This document shows positions 45,678 through 53,826 of a DNA stretch of 64,000 nucleotides, one piece after another. The translations under genes were made by a program, and so were the position numbers. Origin of the DNA: Marinitoga aeolica (GTDB taxonomy: Bacteria > Thermotogota > Thermotogae > Petrotogales > Petrotogaceae). The notes below the pieces were generated by a model, which was not told where the DNA came from, did no database searches, and saw only the letters and a program-made list of their open reading frames with translations. Positions within the stretch are counted from its first letter, which is position 1. Every line of letters begins with the position of its first letter. The stretch is from assembly GCF_029910535.1 (NCBI RefSeq), contig NZ_CP069362.1, forward strand, positions 1,116,001 to 1,180,000, in the 5' to 3' direction.

Positions 45678-45715
45678 ACTCTTTAAGTATAAAATACTTA
45701 AGGAGCTATTTTATA
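45678..45715 (+). terminator. Second terminator-like hairpin
   Basis: CTCTTTAAGTAT pairs with ATACTTAAGGAG (one G.U pair) and is followed by CTATTTTATA. The sequence nearly repeats the deoC terminator, as if the terminator was duplicated. Confidence 0.75.
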
Positions 45716-45793
45716 TAGTGACATTGTATTAAAGTGAAATTAATATATTTTCATTAAAATAGCGTGGAATATAAAATATGAGGAGGTATTTCC

Positions 45794-46366
45794 ATGGAAG
45801 TCAAAAACGTAAATGTTTCAGAAAAACTTGCAAATCCTGCACCATTAGGTTTGATGGGTTTTGGTATGACAACGATATTATTGAACTTACACAATGCAGG
45901 AATAATAAAATTAAGCGTTATGATTATGACAATGGGTATTTTTTATGGTGGATTAGCCCAGGTTATTGCAGGTATTTTTGAAATGAAGAAAAATAACACC
46001 TTTGGAGCAACAGCCTTTACATCATATGGTTTTTTCTGGTTGAGTTTAGTTGGTATATGGACAATGCCAAAAATGGGCTTGGGAGATCCAGCTTCCGCAA
46101 AAGCAGTCGCATTTTATCTTTTATTATGGGGAATATTTACATTATTTATGTATATTGGTACATTAAATGGAAATAAAGCGACACAAACAGTTTTTGGCTC
46201 ATTAACAATATTATTTTTCTTATTGGCTATTGGCGATTTTACAGGAATTGCTGTGATAAAAACAATAGCTGGCTGGGAAGGAATATTCTGTGGAGCATCT
46301 GCTTTTTATACAGCTATGGCTGAAGTTTTAAATGAAAAATTAGGAAAAACAATATTACCACTATAA
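45794..46366 (+). CDS. satP: Acetate/succinate transporter, SatP (GPR1/FUN34/YaaH) family
   Basis: 190 residues, six membrane helices. NPAPLGLMGFGMTT at residues 14-27 is the family signature. It moves acetate or succinate across the inner membrane. AGGAGG precedes the ATG at 45794. It stands alone between two repeat-rich terminators and a strong terminator. Confidence 0.92.
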   Translation: MEVKNVNVSEKLANPAPLGLMGFGMTTILLNLHNAGIIKLSVMIMTMGIFYGGLAQVIAGIFEMKKNNTFGATAFTSYGFFWLSLVGIWTMPKMGLGDPASAKAVAFYLLLWGIFTLFMYIGTLNGNKATQTVFGSLTILFFLLAIGDFTGIAVIKTIAGWEGIFCGASAFYTAMAEVLNEKLGKTILPL

Positions 46367-46367
46367 C

Positions 46368-46400
46368 AAATAGCCCGAAAGGGCTATTTATTATTTTATT
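46368..46400. terminator. Terminator between satP and the ATPase-nuclease gene
   Basis: A perfect 9-bp stem AAATAGCCC/GGGCTATTT with a GAAA tetraloop (46377-46380), followed by ATTATTTTATT. The genes converge, so it may serve both. Confidence 0.85.
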
Positions 46401-47917
46401 TTTGATGGATTTTCAAAATTTGTTTTTATAAACCACACATGAATTTTTACTCCATCTTTTTCTTCTGTTATATATTCAAAATCTTCTATTGAGCTAGAAT
46501 ATACTATTAACCATCCTTCTTTTAATCCTTTTCTTTTTATGTATTCTATTAATTGTTTTTTCGCTTTTTCATATTCATTTCCCGTTATATCTGCTTTTAC
46601 TTCTATTAAATATTCTTTATTATTAAAGTTAATTAATAAGTCTATTCTTCCCCCGCCTACTTGTGTTTCTGGATATACTTTTCCTTCTGCTGCTTCTACA
46701 TATAAACTCAGAAATTGATCTAAATTATATTGATATACTCCTTCATAATAATTTCTTCCTTTAAACATTATCGCTCCTCTTTGTTTTATGTATTTCGTAT
46801 ATCTTTTTAATAACTTATTTAAATCCAGACTTCCATCTTCTTTTATGTATGGTTTTACTGTATCTTTTAATGTTGCCATATATTTTTTTTCACCATTTAT
46901 TTGTGGTTTGAAATATCCATATAATTTTTTGTAATACAACGGTACTTTTACACAACAATATCCATTACATTCATCTATTACTCCATTTAAATATAGATAT
47001 TTTATCCTTTCATCACTTATATCAAATTCTATTGTTTCTGGTTCAAATAATATTCTCATCATTAATTCTTTTTCTTGTTTTGCTTTTGATACAATATTTT
47101 CAATGTTTTTTTGAATATATTTTCTGGTAAAATCAAAATATGTTTTTTCAAAATGTTCTTTTGTTATTATTTTTTCATTTTTTGCTTTTTTCTCTACTAA
47201 ATCGTATGCTAATGCATTGGTTAATCCCGGTTGTCCTGCTGCATTATGCCAAATGAGTTCCTTTACTTTTTTATCAAACATTTGTCCAGTTTCTTTTTCA
47301 TGCTGGCTTAATAAATCATATACCTGTTCTTTTGTAAAATATGGCACTTCCATGTGCTCTGCTATATTAAATGGACTTGCATTATCTTCTAGTATTCCAC
47401 TTAAATAACTTACACTTATTAATATCACACTTCTGAGTTTATATAACATCTTTTTATGATACACATTTCTTATAACATGTAAAAATTCATTCATTAATTC
47501 TTCATTATTAAATTTCTCAAATTCATCTATCATCAGTATAATTTCTTTTCCTGTTTTATCATATAAATCTTCCAATACAAGCCTTATTTCATCGATTTCT
47601 TCAGGATTTTTTAATTGTATTTTTATATTGTGTCTATATTCTAGATCATCCATTATATCCTTTATCAATGTTTTTAAAAATTGATTTTGATCTTTACTGG
47701 AATAACTCTCAAAAGATATAAATATAGGCAAATATTTATCTTTTGTTTTTTCCACTATTTCATTTAAAAATGTAGTCTTACCTGTTTGCCTTGGTGCTGA
47801 TACTGTGAAATATCTCCAATTCTCTATATGATCTATTGCTTCTTTCATTAATTTTGCTCTTTCCACATAATAACATGTTTTTTTATCAACAGGTCCTGAT
47901 GTGCAAAATCGTTTCAT
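46391..47917 (-). CDS. AAA-like ATPase with C-terminal PD-(D/E)XK nuclease domain
   Basis: 508 residues. The N-terminal ATPase has Walker A APRQTGKTTF near residue 41-50 and Walker B IILMIDEFEKF near 115-125. A winged-helix-like region follows, and the last 120 residues carry GRIDLLINFNNKEYLIEVKA, a PD-(D/E)XK signature (D...EVK). This layout matches the AAA-ATPase-like plus PDDEXK_9 family, which is often found in variable genome regions. Function is unknown; a role against foreign DNA or in a mobile island is speculative. Base composition is similar to that of neighbouring genes. Confidence 0.82.
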   Translation of the reverse strand: MKRFCTSGPVDKKTCYYVERAKLMKEAIDHIENWRYFTVSAPRQTGKTTFLNEIVEKTKDKYLPIFISFESYSSKDQNQFLKTLIKDIMDDLEYRHNIKIQLKNPEEIDEIRLVLEDLYDKTGKEIILMIDEFEKFNNEELMNEFLHVIRNVYHKKMLYKLRSVILISVSYLSGILEDNASPFNIAEHMEVPYFTKEQVYDLLSQHEKETGQMFDKKVKELIWHNAAGQPGLTNALAYDLVEKKAKNEKIITKEHFEKTYFDFTRKYIQKNIENIVSKAKQEKELMMRILFEPETIEFDISDERIKYLYLNGVIDECNGYCCVKVPLYYKKLYGYFKPQINGEKKYMATLKDTVKPYIKEDGSLDLNKLLKRYTKYIKQRGAIMFKGRNYYEGVYQYNLDQFLSLYVEAAEGKVYPETQVGGGRIDLLINFNNKEYLIEVKADITGNEYEKAKKQLIEYIKRKGLKEGWLIVYSSSIEDFEYITEEKDGVKIHVWFIKTNFENPSKIK

Positions 47918-47937
47918 CTTTTCACCTCCACAACTGA

Positions 47938-47992
47938 ATTATATCACGTTTCAATTATTTTGTTACTTTCAACTTCAACCTCAATTATATCA
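47938..47992 (-). promoter_or_regulatory. Tandem extended -10 promoters for the ATPase-nuclease gene
   Basis: TGATATAAT occurs twice on the minus strand, at 47938-47946 and 47984-47992, in the divergent gap with rtcB. Confidence 0.5.
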
Positions 47993-48011
47993 TAATTAAA
48001 AATAAAAATTG

Positions 48012-48020
48012 TGCTATAAT
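48012..48020 (+). promoter_or_regulatory. Extended -10 promoter for rtcB
   Basis: TGCTATAAT on the plus strand, ending 18 bases before the start codon at 48039. The first transcribed bases lie close to the GAGGTGG ribosome binding site. Confidence 0.6.
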
Positions 48021-48038
48021 AGTAGTGAGGTGGATTCT

Positions 48039-49418
48039 ATGAAAATAATTAGAGAAACACCATATATCTGGAAAATTGAAAAATTTGGAAACATGAAAGT
48101 TGATGCAATTGTTTTTACCAATTCAGAAACAATATATAGTCAGGAATACCATGAAGCAATTCAACAATTAATCAATGTAGCTTCTTTACCGGGAATTGTT
48201 AAAGCAGCATATGCAATGCCAGATATTCATTGGGGATATGGATTCCCAATAGGTGGGGTAGCGGCATTTGATACAGATAATGGAATAATATCACCAGGTG
48301 GTGTAGGTTTTGATATTAATTGTGGTGTAAGAGTTATGACCACATCGCTTTCTTATTCAGAAATAAAAAAATATATAGATAAATTAATAAAAGAAATATA
48401 TAATAATATTCCAGTTGGAGTAGGCTCAAGAACAAATTTTAAATTTTCTGTAAAAGAAATGAAGAATATTATAGAAAATGGAGCATATTGGGCGATTAAT
48501 AGCAATTATGGAATATCAGAGGATTTGAATAATATTGAAGATAGAGGTAAAATAAAATACACAGATTTTAATACAATGTCTAAAGAAGCTATAAAAAGAG
48601 GTTCAAATGAATTAGGAACATTGGGATCAGGTAATCATTTTATTGAAATACAAAAAGTAGGGAAAATATATAATTTAGAAATAGCTGAAAAATGGGGATT
48701 ATTTGAAAATCAAATTGTTTATACAATACATTCTGGTTCAAGAGGGCTTGGACACCAAATCGCTACAGATTATATTAAAATATTAAGGGATAACCTAAAA
48801 GAGTGGAACAAAAAAATTCCTGATAAGCAATTAATAAATGCACCATTTAATAGTCAATATGGGCAGAATTATTTCTTAGCAATGAATGGAGCTGCAAATT
48901 TTGCTTTTGCAAATAGGCAAATAATGGGACATAAAATCAGAAAAATTTTTAAAGAAATTTTTGGTACTGATGTGAAATTATTATATGATATAACTCATAA
49001 TATTGCAAAATTAGAAGAGCATATTATTGATGGGAAAAAGAAAAAATTAATAATTCATAGGAAAGGTGCCACAAGAGCCTTTAAAAATCAACCAGTACTT
49101 ATTCCAGGAGATATGGGGACATCATCTTATGTTCTTATAGGAACAGAAAAATCAGAATCACTTGCTTTTGGATCTTCTGCTCATGGTGCAGGCAGAGTAT
49201 TAGGACGAAGGCAGGCAAAAAGAAAGTTGAATTCAAAAGATATATTAACAGAATTAAAAAACAAAAATATACGTATAATAGCTAAATCAAAAGGAACTAT
49301 TGTTGAAGAAGCCCCCGAAGTTTATAAAAATATCGATGATGTAATTGAAATTATAGAAAAAACAGGTATTTCAAAAAAAATCGCAAAATTAATACCAATA
49401 GGTGTTGTAAAGGGTTAA
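48039..49418 (+). CDS. rtcB: RNA-splicing/repair ligase RtcB
   Basis: 459 residues. It joins 2',3'-cyclic phosphate or 3'-phosphate RNA ends to 5'-OH ends using GTP and Mn. MPDIHWGYGFPIGG near residue 60, GGVGFDINCGVR near 85-97 (metal cysteine), GSGNHFIEIQ near 197, HSGSRGLGHQ near 235, and HRKGATRAF near 343, are intact. ATG at 48039 follows GAGGTGG. Archease and RtcA genes are not adjacent. Confidence 0.95.
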   Translation: MKIIRETPYIWKIEKFGNMKVDAIVFTNSETIYSQEYHEAIQQLINVASLPGIVKAAYAMPDIHWGYGFPIGGVAAFDTDNGIISPGGVGFDINCGVRVMTTSLSYSEIKKYIDKLIKEIYNNIPVGVGSRTNFKFSVKEMKNIIENGAYWAINSNYGISEDLNNIEDRGKIKYTDFNTMSKEAIKRGSNELGTLGSGNHFIEIQKVGKIYNLEIAEKWGLFENQIVYTIHSGSRGLGHQIATDYIKILRDNLKEWNKKIPDKQLINAPFNSQYGQNYFLAMNGAANFAFANRQIMGHKIRKIFKEIFGTDVKLLYDITHNIAKLEEHIIDGKKKKLIIHRKGATRAFKNQPVLIPGDMGTSSYVLIGTEKSESLAFGSSAHGAGRVLGRRQAKRKLNSKDILTELKNKNIRIIAKSKGTIVEEAPEVYKNIDDVIEIIEKTGISKKIAKLIPIGVVKG

Positions 49419-49450
49419 TGAAAATTAAAACGTATATTCAAGTTAAATCT

Positions 49451-49479
49451 TTAAAATTGTAAAGTTTTATTTCTATAAT
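49451..49479 (+). promoter_or_regulatory. Possible promoter for the DUF89 gene
   Basis: TTAAAA at 49451-49456 and TATAAT at 49474-49479 are spaced by 17 bases. The -35 is weak. Confidence 0.45.
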
Positions 49480-49513
49480 TTAAATGTAAGAAATAAACGA
49501 CGGGGGTAATAAT

Positions 49514-50401
49514 ATGTTTGCAAAATATGAATGTATAGAATGCATAATAGGGCAGATAAAAAATATTATAAATAAAGATTTTAAAGGATATGATGAAAAA
49601 CAAAAGTTCGAAATTATGAAAAATGTATCTATGGAAATGCTTAAATATTCAACATATGGAAAAAAACCAATTGAAATGGCAAGAGTAATTTATGAAATGC
49701 TCGGTGAATATACCGGTACTACTGATTATTTTAAAGAAGAAAAAAAACAGTCTAATGAAACATTTTTAGATGTATTCGATGAAATGTATACATTCTTAAG
49801 AGAATCAGATAATCCTCTAAAAAATGCAGCAAAACTCTCAGCTTTAGGTAATGTTATTGATTATGGGGTAAAGAATTCCTTTGGAGAATTAGAATGGGAA
49901 CTGGAAAATATTTTGAAAAACAAAGATTTTGCGCTGGATGATTTTGATAGTTTTGCCGAAAAACTTGAGAATTCAAAAATATTACTATATATACATGACA
50001 ATGCTGGTGAAATAGTATTAGACAAATTATTTATAAAACTTATTAAAGAAAAATATCCGTCATTGCATATTATTTCTGCAGTAAGAGGTGAACCTGTAAT
50101 AAATGATGTGACATTAGAAGATGCAAAAGAGATTGGACTTAACGAAGTTTCATCAGAAATAATATCTTCTGGTAGTAAAATCCCGGGAACATTATTAAGT
50201 GACGTAAATCAAGAGTTTATGATTGCCTATAAACAGGCAGATATGATAATTTCGAAAGGACAGGGAAATTTTGAAGGATTAAGTGGAGAAGATGATAACA
50301 TCTACTTTGTTTTAATGGCTAAATGTCCTGTGGTTTCAAGAGAATTAGGAGTTAACGTTGGAGATTTAATTTTTTCGAGAAAAAGTTTGTTTGTAAAATA
50401 A
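49514..50401 (+). CDS. DUF89 (ARMT1-like) damage-control phosphatase
   Basis: 295 residues. DNAGEIVLDKLF near residue 160 and the GQGNFEGLSG segment near 256 are the metal and phosphate motifs of DUF89 proteins, which remove phosphate from damaged or side-product metabolites. The ECIECIIGQ pair near residues 6-12 is also seen in this family. The substrate is unknown. A GGGGG-containing ribosome binding site precedes the ATG. Confidence 0.87.
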   Translation: MFAKYECIECIIGQIKNIINKDFKGYDEKQKFEIMKNVSMEMLKYSTYGKKPIEMARVIYEMLGEYTGTTDYFKEEKKQSNETFLDVFDEMYTFLRESDNPLKNAAKLSALGNVIDYGVKNSFGELEWELENILKNKDFALDDFDSFAEKLENSKILLYIHDNAGEIVLDKLFIKLIKEKYPSLHIISAVRGEPVINDVTLEDAKEIGLNEVSSEIISSGSKIPGTLLSDVNQEFMIAYKQADMIISKGQGNFEGLSGEDDNIYFVLMAKCPVVSRELGVNVGDLIFSRKSLFVK

Positions 50402-50440
50402 ATCAGGGTCCATAATCTTATTTTTTAAGGGGGTAAGAAG

Positions 50441-51994
50441 ATGAAAAAGTTATTAGTTATTTTGTTGGCAGTTTTAACAGTTGCTGTATTTGCAGCTCCT
50501 ACACATCTTGTCATTTTTCATTTAAATGACACACATGGTCATGTGTGGCCATACAGTGAATATCACAATCCTGATATTGGGGGATTTGCAAGAATTGCAA
50601 CTTTGGTAAACAAAGAAAGAGCAGTAAATCCTAACGTATTGTTCTTACATGCTGGCGATGTTAACACAGGTGTTCCAGAATCAGATCAGCTTGATGCAAT
50701 TCCAGATTTTGTAACATTGCATTATATGGGTGTAGATGCAATGGCTTTGGGTAATCACGAATTTGATAATCCACTCGAAACAACATTCATGCAACAAAGA
50801 TATGCTGGATTTCCATTTTTATCAGCAAACTTCGTTACAAAAGATGGAAGACAATTATTCAAACCTTATATCATAAAAAATGTTGGTGGAATTAAGGTTG
50901 CTATTCTTGGTGTTACTACAGAACAAACACAGGTATTAGAACCACTTCACTTAAATGGCGGTAAATTCTTAAATGTTGAAGAAACAGTTAAAAAATATCT
51001 TCCTGAATTAAAGAAAAAAGCAGATATTGTTGTTGTTCTTGGTCATTTAGGTTATGATGGAAAATATCAACCATTAGGCGTTCAATACACAACATCAGAT
51101 CAGTTGGCAAAAGATGTAAAAGGTATCGATGTTGTTATAGATGGACATTCACACACATTAATGGAAAAAGCAGCATACATAAACAAAACAATAGTTGTTC
51201 AAGCAGGAGAATGGGGTAAATACTTAGGTAGATTGGATTTATGGGTAGAAAATGGAAAAATCGTGGATTATGAATGGGCAGCTATTCCAATTAATATGAA
51301 AAAATACTTAGGCAAAGATGAAAATGGAAATGCTCAATACGAATACGTAACAGAACCAATTCCTGAAGATCCATTTATAAAAATGATAGCAGATTACTAC
51401 TACTCATTAGGTGCAGAAGAATTAAATAAAGTTATTGGTGAAACAAAGATATTATTAGATGGTGAAAGAACACATGTTAGAGGTGGAGAAACAAATCTTG
51501 GTCACTTAATTACAGATGCTTTAATCTGGAAAACAGGAGCAGATATTGCATTGCAAAATGGTGGCGGAATTAGAGCTTCAATACAACCAGGTAAAATTAC
51601 ATATAGAGACATCTTAACAGTATTACCATTTGGAAATACCGTATATGTTGAAGAATTAACAGGAAAAGATATTATGGATATTTTGAATTATGCAGTTAAG
51701 ATTCCAGCAGGTAAAGGTGCATGGTTACATGTTGCAGGAGTAACATATAAAGTAAAAGATGGAAAACCTGTAGATGTTATGGTAAATGGCAAACCATTAG
51801 AAATGGATAAATTATATAAAGTTGCTGCAAATAATTACATGGCTAGTGGTGGAGACGGTTACTCAATGTTAAAAGGTAAAAAAGGATATGACACAGGATT
51901 TGTATTAGCAGATGTTGTTAAAGAGTACATTCAAAAATTAGGAACAATAGAAAATTATGATAATGCTCCAAGAATAATGATGGAAACAAAATAA
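50441..51994 (+). CDS. Secreted 5'-nucleotidase / UshA family phosphoesterase
   Basis: 517 residues with a signal peptide (1-18, VFAAP). The N-terminal metallophosphatase domain has HLNDTHGHV (residues 27-35), AGDVNTG near 68-74 and GNHEFDNP near 105-112; the C-terminal nucleotide-binding domain has NGGGIRASI near 370-378 and LPFGNTV near 394-400. It acts in the periplasm on nucleotides or UDP sugars. It stands alone, followed by a strong terminator. Confidence 0.93.
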   Translation: MKKLLVILLAVLTVAVFAAPTHLVIFHLNDTHGHVWPYSEYHNPDIGGFARIATLVNKERAVNPNVLFLHAGDVNTGVPESDQLDAIPDFVTLHYMGVDAMALGNHEFDNPLETTFMQQRYAGFPFLSANFVTKDGRQLFKPYIIKNVGGIKVAILGVTTEQTQVLEPLHLNGGKFLNVEETVKKYLPELKKKADIVVVLGHLGYDGKYQPLGVQYTTSDQLAKDVKGIDVVIDGHSHTLMEKAAYINKTIVVQAGEWGKYLGRLDLWVENGKIVDYEWAAIPINMKKYLGKDENGNAQYEYVTEPIPEDPFIKMIADYYYSLGAEELNKVIGETKILLDGERTHVRGGETNLGHLITDALIWKTGADIALQNGGGIRASIQPGKITYRDILTVLPFGNTVYVEELTGKDIMDILNYAVKIPAGKGAWLHVAGVTYKVKDGKPVDVMVNGKPLEMDKLYKVAANNYMASGGDGYSMLKGKKGYDTGFVLADVVKEYIQKLGTIENYDNAPRIMMETK

Positions 51995-52003
51995 AAATAT
52001 AGC

Positions 52004-52034
52004 AATCGGCGAGTGTACACTCGCCGATTTTTAA
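52004..52034 (+). terminator. Terminator of the 5'-nucleotidase gene
   Basis: Perfect 13-base inverted repeat AATCGGCGAGTGT/ACACTCGCCGATT followed by TTTTAATT. One of the most GC-rich hairpins in the window. Confidence 0.95.
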
Positions 52035-52063
52035 TTATGAAATTTAATATTTAATGTAGTGGT

Positions 52064-52091
52064 TTGTAATAATTAAAGTATATACTATAAA
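52064..52091 (+). promoter_or_regulatory. Promoter of cold-shock gene 1
   Basis: TTGTAA at 52064-52069 and TATAAA at 52086-52091 spaced by 16 bases. The predicted start of transcription gives a leader of about 45 bases. Confidence 0.55.
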
Positions 52092-52101
52092 GGAAATCAC
52101 A

Positions 52102-52123
52102 CGTAGTTACAAAGGGTAACACG
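52102..52123 (+). promoter_or_regulatory. Leader hairpin of cold-shock gene 1
   Basis: CGT, bulged A, GTTAC (52106-52110), loop AAAGG, GTAAC (52116-52120) and ACG fold into an eight-pair stem. The equivalent leader of gene 2 keeps the same fold. Confidence 0.6.
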
Positions 52124-52142
52124 CGAAACATGGAGGAAAAGT

Positions 52143-52340
52143 ATGAGAGGAAAAGTTAAATGGTTTGATGCAAAAAAAGGTTATGGATTCATTTCTGGTG
52201 AAGATGGAAACGACGTATTCGTACATTTCACAGCATTAAGCATGGACGGATTTAAAACATTAGAAGAAGGTCAAGAAGTAGAATATGACATTCAAGAAAA
52301 TAACAAAGGTTTACAAGCAGTTAATGTAACTACACTCTAA
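52143..52340 (+). CDS. Cold-shock domain protein, copy 1
   Basis: 65 residues, a single OB-fold cold-shock domain. RNP1-like KGYGFIS near residue 13-19 and RNP2-like VFVHF near 27-31 bind single-stranded nucleic acid. The downstream copy differs by only a few residues. Ribosome binding site TGGAGGAAAAGT is shared with copy 2. Confidence 0.95.
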   Translation: MRGKVKWFDAKKGYGFISGEDGNDVFVHFTALSMDGFKTLEEGQEVEYDIQENNKGLQAVNVTTL

Positions 52341-52351
52341 TAAAACCAATC

Positions 52352-52380
52352 AAGCCCCGGAATGGGGCTTTTTATATTTT
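52352..52380 (+). terminator. Terminator after cold-shock gene 1
   Basis: AAGCCCC (52352-52358), loop GGAAT, GGGGCTT (52364-52370), then a T-rich tract. Confidence 0.9.
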
Positions 52381-52419
52381 ATTTTGTACTTTGACTACAA
52401 ACTTAATTTTATATTTTTG

Positions 52420-52448
52420 TTGACTTTTATAAAAAAAAGGTATATAAT
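52420..52448 (+). promoter_or_regulatory. Promoter of cold-shock gene 2
   Basis: TTGACT at 52420-52425 and TATAAT at 52443-52448 with a 17-base spacer: the best classical promoter seen in the window. Confidence 0.85.
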
Positions 52449-52478
52449 TGATTTGTCCCGTAAAGGGAAGAATCACAT

Positions 52479-52502
52479 CCGTAGTTGCAATGGGTAACAC
52501 GG
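52479..52502 (+). promoter_or_regulatory. Leader hairpin of cold-shock gene 2
   Basis: CCGT, bulged A, GTTGC (52484-52488), loop AATGG, GTAAC (52494-52498), ACGG. Relative to gene 1 one A-U pair becomes G.U and one extra C-G pair is added. The following GAAACATGGAGGA is identical apart from one added base. Confidence 0.65.
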
Positions 52503-52522
52503 TAGAAACATGGAGGAGAAGT

Positions 52523-52720
52523 ATGAGAGGAAAAGTAAAATGGTTTGACGCAAAAAAAGGTTATGGATTCATTTCTGGTGAAGATGGAAACGATGTATTC
52601 GTACATTTCACAGCAATTGCTATGGACGGATTCAAAACATTAGAAGAAGGTCAAGAAGTAGAATACGACATTCAAGAAAACGAAAAAGGCTTACAAGCTG
52701 TTAATGTAAGAGCTATCTAA
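52523..52720 (+). CDS. Cold-shock domain protein, copy 2
   Basis: 65 residues, nearly identical to copy 1 (differences at about five positions such as SMDG/IAMDG and NNK/NEK). Same cold-shock domain motifs. The start is the ATG at 52523 with TGGAGGAGAAGT upstream; an in-frame ATG at 52448 lies inside the promoter and leader and is not used. Tandem duplication is likely. Confidence 0.95.
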   Translation: MRGKVKWFDAKKGYGFISGEDGNDVFVHFTAIAMDGFKTLEEGQEVEYDIQENEKGLQAVNVRAI

Positions 52721-52734
52721 CAAAATAAACCAAT

Positions 52735-52760
52735 AAGCCCCGTTAAGGGGCTTTTTTATT
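52735..52760 (+). terminator. Terminator after cold-shock gene 2
   Basis: AAGCCCC (52735-52741), loop GTTAA, GGGGCTT (52747-52753), then TTTTATTT. It also lies at the end of the converging racemase gene. Confidence 0.9.
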
Positions 52761-53823
52761 TCTCGATAACTTTTTCAACATATTTACTTGTAATAGCTTT
52801 TAATAAACAACCATAACTCATTCTAAATTTAATAGTATCTCCCAGCTTATATTCATATTCTGAGTCTGTTAAATCAACTATAGTGTGATCACTGCTTGAA
52901 TGCAAAACTTCGATTTTTTCATCTATAGGTATTAATCCATCTGGTGAAATATCCTGCTCTCCAATAGCAAGAATAGCTTTTAGTCTTTTCCCTTTATCTT
53001 CAAAAACAGGTTTTCTTCCAAAAGCATCAAATCCTATTTCTCCAACAGGTACTGATGGTTTTTCTTTTAATTCTATAATTTGTGCTTCTAAAATAACAGT
53101 ATCCTGTCTATTTCCAGGTACATTTCTGTTATTAGTTACATCAGTTCCACAAATAATAGACTCACCCAGCCTAAAATGATTTATCCCATCAGGTAAAATT
53201 CCATTTTCTATTAATGGTAAAGCAGCAGAATTACCACCAGAAATTATATCTAATTTTCTACTTAAAATTTCTTCAATTTCATTTTTTACTTCAAGAAGAA
53301 TATTCATATTTTTTACACTTGGTAGAACGCCACCAAAACACCCGAGGTTAGTTCCGATACCTTTTAGACAAATATTATCATATTTTTGTACCTCAATAAT
53401 TTCTTCAACAGCATTTTCATACCAAACTCCTTCTCTTAAATCACCAACATCAACCATATATATAATATTTTGAATTTTATTTTTTTCTTTAGCAATTTCA
53501 TTTAACCATTCAACAGTTTTCAATTCTGAAACGAGGGTAATATCAACATGTTCAACCACCAATTCCAACTCTGACTTCATAGGTATTCTTAATAGCATAA
53601 ACTCTGCGTCAATACCATTTTCTTTCATATAAATAATGTTTTGAATTCTGGAGTCACCTAATGAAGTAATTCCTGCATCCAACATAGCTTTTGCAACGTC
53701 TATATTTGCAGAAACAACTTTTGTAACTCCTGTAACCATAATTCCACGGTTATCACAAAGCTTTTTAATGTTTTTAGCATTATGTTTTATCCTTTCAGGA
53801 TAAATATGAAGAACTGGATACAC
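52756..53823 (-). CDS. Ornithine racemase-like PLP enzyme (alanine racemase fold type III)
   Basis: 355 residues. VTGVTKVVSANIDVAKAML near residue 30-48 contains the PLP lysine, and DSRIQNI, MVDVGDLREGVW near 123-134 and GGNSAAL near 195-201 match the ornithine racemase group. It may make D-ornithine or another D-amino acid. In Thermotogota wall peptides contain D-lysine, so lysine is another candidate; not decided by sequence. It is the last gene of the minus-strand cluster. Confidence 0.75.
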   Translation of the reverse strand: MYPVLHIYPERIKHNAKNIKKLCDNRGIMVTGVTKVVSANIDVAKAMLDAGITSLGDSRIQNIIYMKENGIDAEFMLLRIPMKSELELVVEHVDITLVSELKTVEWLNEIAKEKNKIQNIIYMVDVGDLREGVWYENAVEEIIEVQKYDNICLKGIGTNLGCFGGVLPSVKNMNILLEVKNEIEEILSRKLDIISGGNSAALPLIENGILPDGINHFRLGESIICGTDVTNNRNVPGNRQDTVILEAQIIELKEKPSVPVGEIGFDAFGRKPVFEDKGKRLKAILAIGEQDISPDGLIPIDEKIEVLHSSSDHTIVDLTDSEYEYKLGDTIKFRMSYGCLLKAITSKYVEKVIEK

Positions 53824-53826
53824 TAA

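Larger units (their letters stand above)
45542..45742. repeat. Intergenic repeat, copy B, with hairpins
   Basis: The ends match the ends of the 574-636 element: ATTTTAGTTTGTAGACAAAA at the left, and ACATTGTATTAAAGTGAAATTAA at the right. Inside lie a 10-base palindrome CTTCGCGAAG (about 45599-45608), a copy of the dispersed hairpin repeat (45628-45673), and a near copy of the terminator stem. The stretch holds no gene. Confidence 0.5.

Noticed and set aside
45778-45981. 67-residue frame starting just before satP
   Set aside because: It overlaps satP in another frame and starts at the ribosome binding site of satP.
52448-52522. In-frame N-terminal extension of cold-shock gene 2
   Set aside because: It would begin within the -10 box and run through the leader. 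The conserved ribosome binding site and start are at 52523.
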